This document shows, piece after piece, positions 1 to 9,947 of a stretch of 64,000 nt of DNA. The stretch is from the NCBI GenBank assembly GCA_030762935.1, contig CM060895.1:28696501-28760500 (forward strand), read 5' to 3'. Numbering within the stretch: the first letter of the stretch is position 1; each line of letters starts with the position of its first letter. The DNA is from Hymenopus coronatus (lineage: Eukaryota > Arthropoda > Insecta > Mantodea > Hymenopodidae). The translations under genes and the position numbers were made by a program. The notes beneath the pieces were generated by a model. It had not been told where the DNA came from. It searched no databases and was given only the letters and a program-made list of their open reading frames with translations.

Positions 1-462
1 ATTGCATAAAAACATAACACATTGTTTCCTTTGTATTTCCATACTGGGGCAAACATTAACAGTACCCCCTTTTATCCTCTTAATTTTATAAACCATTTCC
101 GTTATATGCTTCTACATGCCTCTCTATATTCCATTGCATATTCAGGTCTGTATGTATTTCTAGTGAAAATTGTCTCTGAAGTACTAGGAAAATCTTGCTT
201 CTCAGCGTCTTCACTAAGCTTTTCAAATGCACACATTTTCATGTTAGACTTGGAGATATTGCATTCCAAAAACATTTTAATGTCATTGTTTCACCGGAAA
301 TAGACTTTTGAGGCTCCCTGAATAAAAAATCTGAATCATGTGCTCTTGCTAACAAATGAAATCTTATTTGTGAGTTTGTAGTAAATGTCTGCATTCCATT
401 TATTCATTTGGATTTAACTAAAATAGATATTTTATGGTTACTATTTATAGTGAAGGAAATGT
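1..462. other. Intron sequence, nothing recognised
   Basis: AT-rich sequence upstream of the repeat copy at 463-1350. I see no exon with splice signals, no transposon motif and no RNA gene. It presumably belongs to the FASN intron that precedes the first visible exon. Confidence 0.5.
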
Positions 463-1350
463 TCATAGCACACTGAAATCTCTTTTTACTTTCTCTATAC
501 TTACTATGTACATAGTGTATAGAGAAGGTATTGTATTGCACCCAAAAATTCGATACCTATATTTCACCAGAAATACATGTTTTGGGTCCCCCTGAATTCA
601 AAAAAAGCATTTTTGGAAAAAGGTCTGTGTGTGTGTGTGTGTGTGTGTGTCTGTGGACAGAATAGCTCAAAAACGAAAAGACCATTGAATACCAAGTTGG
701 GTATCTTCCGAGGATGCGACACAAAGATTTTAAAACAAAAATTGCCTCACCCCCACCTATCCTTTACATGGAACTTTTTTCAAAAATTTTGATTTTTCTT
801 AAAAATGGCTCTAACGATTTTGATTAAAATATCCTATATTAAAGATATTTACCTGACAAATAAAATGCATATCTTGAATTTTCTGGGAGTAGCCTCTGAA
901 ACCTAATTTATTCTGGATGAATTTCATGGAATTTTGCATAACTGCTAAAGCGTAAGAGATGGGCAAAATTTTACACACAAAAAATGTAGAGCACATTAAT
1001 ACACCCAATTTATGTTATATACATTTTTTTTGTGGAGTTGATCGTTTTTGACATATTCCTTGTTTTTGGTTTCGGTTTTGAAAAACATACTTTTCTCATA
1101 CAGGAATGTGTCAACTGCTGTCCATACAAACAAAAGAACTTCAGTCACATAGCAACAAGCTTTTGACTATCATTTTAATCTATGGTACTGCCTTATTTCG
1201 CTTCTACTTACAATGAAGCAAGTAATAATGCTGTTTATGCTAATTTTTTTTCTTGATTAGCATGAAGTAAATAGAAGCATAAGCTGTTTAACAATAATTT
1301 GTTGCAGAGGGGTAGAGAAAGTCATGTGAATGGAACACATCAGATTTTTT
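463..1350 (+). repeat. Unclassified ~0.9-kb repeat family R, copy 1
   Basis: This segment matches, in inverted orientation, 18441-19326 (copy 2) and 49571-50193 (copy 3, truncated). Shared landmarks are the TATAGAGAAGGTATT segment, the 'gggtccccctgaattc' segment, a (GT)n stretch (about 628-650 here), the region with GATGCGACACAAAG, and the end segment GAGAAAGTCATGTGAATGG. No long ORF or obvious terminal inverted repeat is seen, so it could be a non-autonomous DNA transposon or part of a larger element. Its right edge, as judged from the common end of all three copies, is about 8 bp before FASN exon 1. Confidence 0.75.
628..652. repeat. (GT)n microsatellite inside repeat R copy 1
   Basis: Uninterrupted GT dinucleotides. 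The same position in copy 2 (19130-19165) is an imperfect CA-rich run, so the microsatellite grew from a motif carried by the repeat. Confidence 0.9.
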
Positions 1351-1358
1351 ATTTTTAG

Positions 1359-1557
1359 TTGACTGACAGGCACATTGGAAATTCAAGAGACACTTCCTTT
1401 GAGCAGCTTATAATAACTGAGACAGGAGGACGAGGAGTGGACATTGTGCTTAACTCACTGGCAGAGGAAAAACTGCAAGCTTCCTTGCGATGTTTGGCAT
1501 TTGGAGGTCGCTTTCTTGAAATAGGAAAGTATGACATGGTCAACAACAATCCTCTTG
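1359..1557 (+). CDS. FASN: FASN exon 1 of window: enoyl reductase domain
   Basis: The exon encodes about 66 residues of the FASN enoyl reductase, the NADPH-dependent domain that reduces the 2,3-enoyl intermediate. The stretches [29 protein letters not shown] and [12 protein letters not shown] are close to the conserved family sequence, including the VLNSL segment near the cofactor site. The acceptor is ATTTTTAG ending at 1358 and the donor is GTATGT from 1558. The exon ends one base into a codon, and that G is completed by GA of the next exon to give Gly in NNNPLG-L. No ATG is needed, because this is an internal exon; the GSGGVG nucleotide-binding loop must lie upstream of the window. The acceptor sits directly beside a repeat copy (463-1350). 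Confidence 0.93.
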
Positions 1558-1652
1558 GTATGTAAATAGCAACCAAGGCTAATAACTTTGCCTTGAAGTT
1601 TATAAAATGTATGAGTGTAATTATGGTAATAATTAAAACTCTACTGATTAAG

Positions 1653-1703
1653 AGAGCGCTAATAATCCCAGCAGTTGATGCGCCCTTAAACTGCTACTCT
1701 ACT
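1653..1703 (+). mobile_element. 51-bp solo 3' end (hairpin only) of the I-like LINE, with 15-bp TSD
   Basis: The insert contains only the terminal GCGCT...GCGCCCTTAAAC hairpin and tail of the LINE family that is full-length elsewhere in the window (compare 15631-15687). It is flanked by a perfect 15-bp direct repeat, ACTCTACTGATTAAG, at 1638-1652 and 1704-1718, as expected for target-primed reverse transcription. It is an extreme 5' truncation of a real retrotransposition event. Confidence 0.8.
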
Positions 1704-2504
1704 ACTCTACTGATTAAGGGTAGGAATTAGAAGTCACCTTCTACCAGTTTTCTATAATTTAGAAAACATACACTCTGTGCATTACAGGAATAGACCAAAA
1801 GCTGTTTTATTGTAAAGTAAAGTAACTAATAATGATGATTGCAAGGACAAAAGTAAGGTACTACATTTTACTAATATGATTTTTTACAGCCAATGTATTG
1901 TAATGATTTGTTTTCCTATTAGGTCCTAATTTCTCTTAGGTACTTTTTATTTTCAAAGATCAGGAGTGTTGGTGCCTTGAAATAGTTGTAATACAAGGCC
2001 AGCATGTTATGTATCTTAGTTTGGTTCCTATAATGAGGTTAATTTCTCTCCATATATTTTCTTGCAGTGACAAGAGGTTGGACACAGTCATTTTGTTTTA
2101 CATTTTCCCCTTATTACAATGTGAGAAATAATGTATTAATTATCCATTTTTGTAGGTTTTTGATTAGAATTTAATGACTATTAAGCTGTGCACTGTAGGA
2201 GAGCGTTCTTGTTCCTTAGGCTTGTGAATTCAACAGTATCTTCAAAACATTTGGCCTTATTATCCCCTATGTATTTACTAGCATCACATATCAATTTTCT
2301 TCACAGTAATGGAGTTTCCTGCTCTAAATCAGGTTTCTATAAACTTTTGTAGTGGCTGTTCTGTATCAAAACATGGCATGTAAATGGAGTCTTAATTCCT
2401 CTAAGAAGGTAGTTAAATAAAGGTTAACATTTGTCAAAATTTAACTACAGAACTTCACCTTTATTATCATGTACAACAGATACTTATCAGGTCATATGGC
2501 TGAA

Positions 2505-2960
2505 TTTAGATGAGTGCAATGGCTTAGGCACCAATTTGTGGCTGACATTTGGGAGGTCCCAGGTTTGATGTCTTTTAACTCTCACTCTGGCCATAAGGTT
2601 TTTCGTGGTTTTCCGCTAGTCACCAAGACTAAGCTAGGGTAGCTAATCTACCATGATTTTCCTTTCTCTCATTTCCTTTCCATCTTTCAGGTTGGCAGTG
2701 GGGCTACAGTTCAGTCAGTACTGGGCAGATGGTGCAGAGACTTGAGACTCGGAACTTCTTCTTGGTCCTGTCAGAGGGAAGTTTTTTGAGTCTCCACTGC
2801 AGGGTTATATTCCCTCATCTTGCTAGAGGGACATCGTAGAGCAACTTTCTTGTGGCTGGGTGGGGAAGTCTGGACCTATGTATTGGGGAACACTGGGGGT
2901 CTCTGTAATCTACTGGCCTACAGTTCATTCATCTTCTGTGGTTCTTTTGCGTTATATTTC
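2505..2960 (+). repeat. Probable tRNA-derived SINE, degraded
   Basis: The left end has a tRNA-like head, with TGGCTTAGGCACC resembling a pol III A box and GGTTTGATGTC resembling a B box about 40 bp later. It is followed by the 'aaggtttttcgtggttttcc' segment typical of arthropod SINE bodies. No target duplication could be fixed. Confidence 0.45.
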
Positions 2961-3329
2961 CTCATAGCACAAAAGATCTGCTGAGAGTTGAGGTGCTAGG
3001 TTTCCCTTCTGTCAACTGACCATTATCATTGTCATGACTTAATGTATTATTCTTCCCGACCTAAAAATTTGTTGAAATTCAAAATAAAGCCTGTATTAAG
3101 TAAAACAAATTATTTCCTTCAGCAAAGATAAATAGTAAAATTAAAAAGAACTCTTGCTATTGAAACTTGGGGAAATGTTTATCTAGCAAGAATCAAATTT
3201 AAAAAGCAGGTTTTATAACATCCTAAATTACCACATTAATCTGCCAGGTTACAAAGTCATTAAAGGTAACACAAAACCTAAAATTAAGTATGATTACTGG
3301 ACAGCCTCACAAATAAAACTAATATCTCT

Positions 3330-3388
3330 CCCTCTCTCTCTCTCTCTCTGTGCATGTGTGCGTGGGTGTGTGTGTGTGTGTGTGTGTT
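3330..3388. repeat. (CT)n / (TG)n compound microsatellite
   Basis: A CT-rich run passes directly into a TG run, followed by a T tract. Confidence 0.9.
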
Positions 3389-4278
3389 TTTTTTCTATTT
3401 AAACTAATGAAAAGCAAAATAAACTGTATCTTTCTTTTTTTCCATAATCTTTAATTATTACAGATAGACATGGCAATTCCTTACTTTTAAGCAGTTGCTG
3501 TTTTCTTCAATGGAGCATGATTTACTTCTCCTAGGATTTTTAGTCATGTTTTTAGGTCTCTGCTTGTGCTTTCTTTGGCCATGATAGGCGTCTTTCTGCA
3601 TGAAGGTTTCAATACTGCATATGATTAAATAATACCAGTTAAGTTTAAGTAACAAAATGTGTGATAACCTGATCGTTGGTGGCACAATGCTCGTGATTGT
3701 CAAGTGACCGCACTAGTCAGCATTAATGTTAAATTTAATTACTCCTAACCCAAGGATCTAAATAACCAAGAATTTAATAATGTAAAGGTTTATATGAAGT
3801 AACAGAAAAAATAATATAAAAGCTCTGGATGTTTGTGTTAATCCTGGAGTATTCTGCAAATGATTGATGCATATTGTTTCAAACAATGGAGGTTTTTAAC
3901 AGTTTCGTCTGCGCTGTTGTTACCAACGGCCATCTATGCTATCCCCATTTGCCTTCAAGTGGCTTTGACTATAAGACGTATTTCTGCTTGACTTTATATC
4001 TGACAGCCTTTCTTCTGAAATTGGGGAGTAAATTTTGCATTTGGTTACTAATAAGAGAATATTTGGCTTCGAAGGGAAAGAAGCCATGGCAACAGAGTAG
4101 CGGGGAGAATACAGAAGGGGAAGAAGACAGCATTATATCATCCGAACATGGCAGCATTCTAGTTTTAGATAGAAATAAAGCATTTCCTCCCAGAGAAGGG
4201 ATACAATTAAGGAGTAAAAGAACACTAGAAACATTTAGATTTAGATCAGGCTCATAGGGAAGGGACAATATAAGGAGG

Positions 4279-4590
4279 CTTGGATTCTGGAATTGTGAGG
4301 GAGTTAACACCAAAATATATGCTGGGAGTTTACATCAATTATTGACGAAACTTGACTATCTTGCGGTAGCTGAAACATGGCTAAAAGAGGACCACATTTA
4401 CGTAAAGGATTTTGATTTTGTACGGATAAAAGGAGATAAGGTAGCAAGAAAAGGGAGGGCATCTGGAGGCTTAGGCTTTTTTTGTAAAGAAGACGTTAAG
4501 TAAAGGAGAAAAGAAATACTATGGATTGTATTAGAGGAGAAACAAATAGTTGAAAATGTTATATGTATAGGTATAGTGTACAATTCTCCT
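4279..4590 (+). pseudogene. Endonuclease fragment of host LINE H
   Basis: Reading from 4279, the frame gives LGFWNCEGVNTK (catalytic Asn region), then LDYLAVAETWL (catalytic Glu) and GRASGGLGFFCKEDV, the pattern of an apurinic-type endonuclease of non-LTR retrotransposons. A TAA stop follows DVK near 4501. The frame then continues VICIGIVYN up to the copy A insertion. Across the A insertion the frame would continue in phase with YNMVIEAKMLCGIEVWG at 9546. Confidence 0.7.
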
Positions 4591-4734
4591 CCTCCCCCCC
4601 CCACCCCCCGGGCCTACTATGGTAGGTACGGGTTTGGTGTACCCGGGGTCCCGAGCCAACCTTGACTCCCTCAGCGGGCAACCTCCGAGTGGTGAGAGAG
4701 TCACTAGGTCAAAATGCCCACCCAAGTGTAGGCC

Positions 4735-5001
4735 GTGCGTGGAGACCCGTGTCGGTGGAAAGGAATATCCTGGTTGGTTGAGAGTTGCGTATCTGAGTCT
4801 GGGCCTTCTGTTTTTTCAGTGACTAGGGAGGGTATGCTACTTAATACACCGCTTTGGTTTCTGCTTCATTTAAACGGGAGGCTAGGGACTAGCCCACCCC
4901 TAGTCAATCGGCCAGGACTAGGTATTAGACCGAACTCCAGGGTGAGTGGGACGGCGAGCCTGTTATATGCCCTGTGTAGCCCTGTCATCCCAATGGGGTG
5001 A
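4735..5001 (+). other. Leader ORF ('ORF0' candidate) of copy A
   Basis: An 88-codon open frame upstream of ORF1. Its second half (NTPLWFL, LNGRLGTSPPLVNRPGLGI, ASLLYALCSPV) is also open in copies B (9948-10208) and C (36788-37075), although ORF1 and ORF2 of these copies are riddled with stops. It resembles no known domain and may simply be a GC-rich leader that lacks stops by chance. Confidence 0.35.
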
Positions 5002-5063
5002 CCCTTTGTTGGACTCCGTGGGGGGTGGGGAGCATTGGGGGATGAAAATTAAAATTTATCTTC

Positions 5064-6132
5064 ATGGCAAAATCCAAAAAATCCATTAAATATGGTACTG
5101 AGTTCGGAAAATAAGTAATCGAGTGTTGTGGTCCTCGCTGCTTAATTGTTAATAGAACAGAGGGAGGAAGAAAGTACTCTAGCGTAAGCCATTTTGTTAT
5201 TCAAAAGGGTCTTGATAACATTGCTGGTCCTGTAAAATCTTGTATAAGAGCATGTAATGGCACGCTCCTGGTCGAAGCAGAATCAGCATCCCAGGCTGCA
5301 AAAATACTAAAAGCCAAAATGTTAGCTAGCTATCCAGTAAAGGTCAATGTACACAAAAGCTTGAATTCTACACACAGTGTGGTAAACACGCGCGCATTGG
5401 ACGGTTTGACCTGTGAGGAAATTGAAGAAAATCTTGCTCCCCAAGGCGTAACATCTGTGTATTGGGTTCAAAGTAAAGTAAATGGAGAATTCGTGCCTAC
5501 CTGTACCCTGTTTATTACCTTTGATCGGGCAGATTTCCCACATAGGATAATGGCAGGGTATGAATCCATTGAGGTAAGACTGTACATACCGAACCCGCTC
5601 AGATGTTATAACTTTGGCCACACCAGTGAATTCTGCAACAGCGAGTCTACCTGTGTGAACTGTGGCAATATCCTGCATGACGGAGAATGCACGTCAGCTC
5701 CAACGTGTGTTAACTGTAACGGTGAACATCCATCAATTTCCCGTAGATGTCCCCGTTTTGCAGAGGAAAAGATGGTCCAGGAGATACGGGTTAAAGAGAA
5801 GGTGTCCTTCTTGGTAGCCCGGAAACTCTTGCGAATCCGCCAACCCTCTGTCCCGAAATATGGTACCTATAGCTCAGTTGTAGCTAAAACGGTACAAAGT
5901 CGGGAAATCGCAACTCAAACCTGCGATATAAACAGGGTCACGATTGCAGAAAAGATTCTCACACCCAGCTCACTTCCTAGGCCTTCCTTCGACTTCAACA
6001 TCTAAATCAGTAGCAACATCACCTACATCTGAAACTGTAAAAAGCGCTAAGATTAAATCGCCGCAAAAGCAATCGACCTCGACCGACAATTCTGGAAAGC
6101 TAATAATATATAAAGAACCAGAAAGAAAGTGA
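5064..6132 (+). pseudogene. ORF1 (gag-like, zinc knuckle) of copy A, broken
   Basis: The ATG at 5064 starts MAKSKKSIKYGTEFGK, and a TAA stop follows immediately. The rest is open from about 5319. ORF1 products of I-type elements are RNA-binding proteins with C-terminal zinc knuckles. Here the second (CVNCGNILHDGEC) and third (CVNCNGEHPSISRRC) knuckles are present. The first has lost its second Cys through a 9-nt deletion (RCYNFGHTSEFC). The frame shifts near 5944, and the C-terminus is removed by the deletion that joins ORF1 to ORF2 at about 6130. Confidence 0.8.
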
Positions 6133-9100
6133 TTTCTTGAATAATTCTAACCTAATTCTCCTGAACACCGGAGAACCTACATTTCTTTCTGATGCTTTCA
6201 ACAGTTTTTCACACTTGGATTTAGCAGTTTGTTCACCATCATTAGCCTCTTCCTTACAGTGGAATGTCATCTCTGATCTACATTCTAGTGACCACTTTCC
6301 ATGTCTTAACAGTCTCTTGCCAGAAGATACATGTTCCACACGTTTACCTAGATGGCGCATCGATCAAGCCAACTGGAACCTTTACTCCCGGTTGGCTGTC
6401 TTTTATTACAACAAGCACGATTCGGTGAATGTCATAGTGGAGCATCTCACGAAAAATGTTCTTGATGCTGCCGAGCAGTCCATTCCACGGTCGACGACCC
6501 AAACCAGTCGTCGATTTCCGGTACCTTGGTGGACTGATGAATGCCGGACCGCCATTCGTGCTCGCAGGCGTGCTCTCAGGATTTTCCAACGTCGCCCAAC
6601 ACGGGATAACCTGATTGAGTATAAAAAGATGCGTGCCAAATCTAGGCAGGTAGTTAAGGATAGCAAAAAGACATCATGGAGCAAGCGTCATTCAATCGAC
6701 ATACACCTTCCTCTATCGTATGGGATAAGTTAAGGCGCGTGGACGGAAAAACGACTCTACGCCTATCGCCGGTCTTAAAACAGCTGTAGGAGATGTTGTT
6801 AATAAGCTTGACGTGGCCAACACTTTTGGCAGTGCTTTCGCTGAAGTGTGTAGCTCAGAGAATCATTCGTCTGATTTTCTTCCCGTTAAGGCTCAGGTGG
6901 AGTCGCAAGGTTTCAACTTTCGTTCTAAAAGTCTTGAAGATTACAATCGACTCTTCACAATAAGGGAGTTAGACCATGCACTATCATCTTCGCGAAACTC
7001 TGCACCAGGTGCTGATGGAATACACGTCTAAATGTAGCAACATCTCTCTCCTGAAGGTAAGGCCTTCTTGCTCGAGGTCTATAATCGTGTTTGGGTTGAC
7101 GCCACTTTTCCAGAAAAGTGGTGAGAGGCCATCATTGTATCTATTTTGAAAGCTGGAAAGGATCGTTTTCTTCCATCCAGCTACCGTACAATTTCCCTCG
7201 CCAGTTGCGTTTGCAAGGTGATGGAACGCATGATCAATGGTCGGTTGATATGGTGGCTGGATACTCACAACCTACTAACCAACACCCAGTGCGGTTTTCG
7301 ACGACGTTGTTCAGCAGCTGACCACCTTGTCTCGATTTCGACGCAGATAATGAATGGATTCATGAAGAACTGTCAAACCGTTGGGGTGTTCTTTGACCTC
7401 GAAAAGGCTTATGATACGTGTTGGCAGGCAGGAATAATACGTTCCCTATACAACTGGAACATACGTGGACGCCTTGCGTTATTCATTAAGGAGTTTATGA
7501 GGGACCCCGTTTTCCGAGTAAGGGTCAGCTCGGTTTTATCAAATATTTTTGTTCAAGAGAACGGAGTGCCACAGGGATCGGTACTAAGCGTCACGCTGTT
7601 TGCTATAGCAATTCTATCTCGAAATGTATTCTCCCAGGAGTATCGTCCTGCTTATTCGTAGACGACTTTGCCATCTATTGTACTTCTCAGTGCACACCTT
7701 TTTTGGAATGCCGTCTGCAGCGGTGTTTACACAACCTTTCAGATTGGAGCTCCAAAAATGGCTTTCGCTTCTCTGCTGAAAAATAACTCTGCGTGAACTT
7801 CTGGCGCCGCAGGAGGCGATTACCACCTTCGCTGCGGTTTGGCACAGTTTTACTACCGTTCGCGGATGAGACGAGATTCCTTGGGTTTATATTCGATAGA
7901 AAACTGTGTTGGTCACCATATATAGTACAGCTGAAAGCGCGCTGTAACCGTTCTCTGAATATTCTACTGATACTGAGTGGCAAATCTTGAGGAGTGGATT
8001 GGACAGTCTTGCTGCGACTTCATCGTGCACTGATCCGAGCCAAATTAGATAACGGATGCATAGTTTATTCTTCGGCAAGACCATCTGTGCTTAGAAGATT
8101 AGACACTGTCCATAATCAGGGTATACGTGTGGCTGTTGGAGCTTTTCCAACCAGTCCAGTAGCCAGCCTTTATGCTGAATCGGCAGAACCCCCCTCTGCC
8201 GTGTAGACGCGATATTCTGTTAAAAAAAAATGGCTGCTGGCTAAAGTGCGTGCCTTCGCATCTGACGTTCACTCCTTTTTTAACATGGAACTGGCCGAAC
8301 GTTATAGAAATATCTCAATTAGTCCACGGCCCCCAGGTGTTCGCTTCCGAATGCTTCTTCATAAGCACGATATCGTAATGCCTAGAATGTTTCCAAAGGT
8401 GGAAAGAGTGCACCCACCTTGGTTACTTACAACATCCCATGTAAACCTCGGAATGACAGCATATCGAAAATCTGCAATGCCTTTTTCTAATATCCGTAAA
8501 TGTTTTTTAAAATTTTTGTCAAACTACAATGACCGAACTTGTATATATACTGACGGAAGTAAGTGCACCGTTGGTGTTGGGTGTGCGTTTGTTTATGATA
8601 CCGAAAATATACATTCGGTTTTCTTAGTGGCACATCTATTTATAGTGCGGAGCTATACGCAATGTATTGAGCCATTCTGCACGTTGGCCGTCAAAATTTA
8701 AGTGATGGCCTTATATTGAGTGATTCCCTGAGTGCACTTCAGAGCCTTGGTGATCTCTACAACTACCATCCTATCGTGCAGCGTATCCAGGATGCCGTCC
8801 ACGTTTTATCTACTCCCGGGGTTAATTTGGAATGTGCATGGATTCCGAGTCACATTGGCTTGCCGGGGAATGAACTGGCAGATTTTGCAGCAAAGACGGC
8901 AACCACCGAGCCCAGTACAAAAATTTCTTGTATAACATCGGAAGACTTTAAGCTTGTTGTGCGCAGGGCGATACTTTCGTGCTGGCACGAAGAGTGGTCA
9001 GCTGTCCGTGGAAACAAGCTTAGAGTAGTGAAGGACCTTCCAACAAACCGGGTAGCGTCCTCTCATCATTCCCGACGGGAGGAAGCAATTTTGGCTCGTT

Positions 9101-9345
9101 TGCGTATTGGGCACTGCAATTTTACACTTTGTTTCCTTTTTAAGAGTGAATCTGCTCCATTGTGTCCGCTTTGTGGAGAAGATTTGTCTGTCCGCCATGT
9201 GTTGGTAGATTGTGTTAACCTAGTACATATTCGGGAATCAGTGCAACTGCCGGTCAGTCTTGCAGAAGTCCTGGCGGACGAAAGTCGAGCGGTAGCTAAG
9301 AGTTTTGAATATTTATCGAAGATACCCTTCAAATTGCGGATTTAG
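6133..9345 (+). pseudogene. ORF2 (endonuclease end, RT, RNase H) of copy A, broken
   Basis: The segment starts inside the endonuclease (LLNTGEPTFLSDAF, then SSDHFPCL with the catalytic Ser-Asp-His). It continues through the RT with VFFDLEKAYDTC (motif A), NGVPQGSVLS (motif B) and, after a frameshift, F-V-D-D at about 7652-7663 (motif C). RNase H follows: YTDGSKC, SDSLSALQS and IPSHIGLPGNELADFAAK. A C-terminal CPLCGEDLSVRHVLVDC zinc motif lies close to the stop at 9345. At least ten frame breaks make it non-functional. APE plus RT plus RNase H with a three-knuckle ORF1 points to the I group of LINEs. Confidence 0.85.
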
Positions 9346-9490
9346 TTGTTTTTATCCTTGTCTTTTCACCAATCTGTGGCTTTTTCTATGATAACCTTTT
9401 TATATTACTTTTTAGACTAATCTTTCGTTCTTATTAATAATATTTCTTATTGAGCTTTATCTCTGGCTTTTGCCATGACTTGTTTAGTAA

Positions 9491-9520
9491 GGGCGCTGAT
9501 GACCTTGTAGTTGAACGCCC
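9491..9520 (+). other. 3' terminal hairpin of copy A
   Basis: GGGCG (9491-9495) pairs with CGCCC (9516-9520), around a loop GATGACCTTGTAGTTG-like in all copies, followed by the AAACACTAACCATCATCAT tail. Position and sequence are shared by copies A, B, C and D and by the solo insertion at 1653-1703. Confidence 0.7.
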
Positions 9521-9545
9521 ATAAACACTAACCATCATCATTTTT

Positions 9546-9811
9546 TGTACAATATGGTGATTGAGGCAAAAATGCTGTGTGGGATAGAAGTATGGGGATT
9601 AGAAGGAGGATGGGAAGTCATAGATGAGGTGCATAGGAAATTTTGCAAAGAAATGCTTGGGTTACCAATGGCAACTGTTAGGCAGGTAGCACAAATAGAG
9701 CTGGGTAGAGTGGCAAGTAAGGGAAAGATTAATCGAAATTTTGGCATAGAATATTGAAATTGGAAGAAAGGAATTTGTTAAAGCAGTGTTTAGTATATCA
9801 AGAGAAAAGTT
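9546..9811 (+). pseudogene. Post-RT (thumb) fragment of host LINE H
   Basis: The stretch MVIEAKMLCGIEVWGLEGGW, followed by VHRKFCKEMLGLP and ELGRVASKG, matches the region downstream of the catalytic RT core in insect LINEs (Y-G-x-E-V-W-G). It lies between I-like copies A and B. The frame ends near 9757. It shares no sequence with the I-like copies, which shows it belongs to the interrupted element. Confidence 0.7.
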
Positions 9812-9947
9812 CCCCCCAGGGGCCTACTACTGTAGGTACGGGCTAGGCGCACCCAGGGTCCCGAGCCACCTTGGCTCCCTCTGTGGGCAACCTCAGAGTG
9901 GTGAGGGAGTCAGTAGGGCCAAATGACCACCCACGTGTAGGCCGTGC

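Larger units (their letters stand above)
1719..4049. other. FASN intron: mostly unique AT-rich sequence with a SINE-like block and microsatellites
   Basis: Apart from the SINE-like block (2505-2960) and the CT/TG tracts (3330-3388) I recognise no element or exon. An ORF at 3874-4257 has no family resemblance, and its second half overlaps the start of the old LINE at 4065. Confidence 0.5.
4585..9545 (+). mobile_element. I-like LINE copy A, near full length with an internal deletion
   Basis: The copy has the family's 5' leader (from about 4585-4610), ORF1, ORF2 and the 3' hairpin (GGGCG 9491-9495 / CGCCC 9516-9520) with a CATCATCATT tail. TGTACAAT occurs at 4577-4584 and 9546-9553 and is a possible 8-bp target duplication, if the CT-rich stretch 4585-4610 is counted as element sequence. 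Compared with copy C, about 790 bp are missing at 6129/6130, removing the end of ORF1 and most of the endonuclease. Many stops and frameshifts are present. Confidence 0.85.

Noticed and set aside
3874..4257. 127-codon ORF as an independent gene
   Set aside because: It crosses the left boundary and target duplication of LINE H at 4050-4065, so it joins unrelated sequence and cannot be one gene.
4600..4740. HDV-like ribozyme at the LINE 5' end
   Set aside because: GGGCAAC and possible 5'-3' pairings were suggestive, but the first-strand pairing found in copy B (GGGGCC/GGCTCC) is not kept in A or C, so I do not call it.
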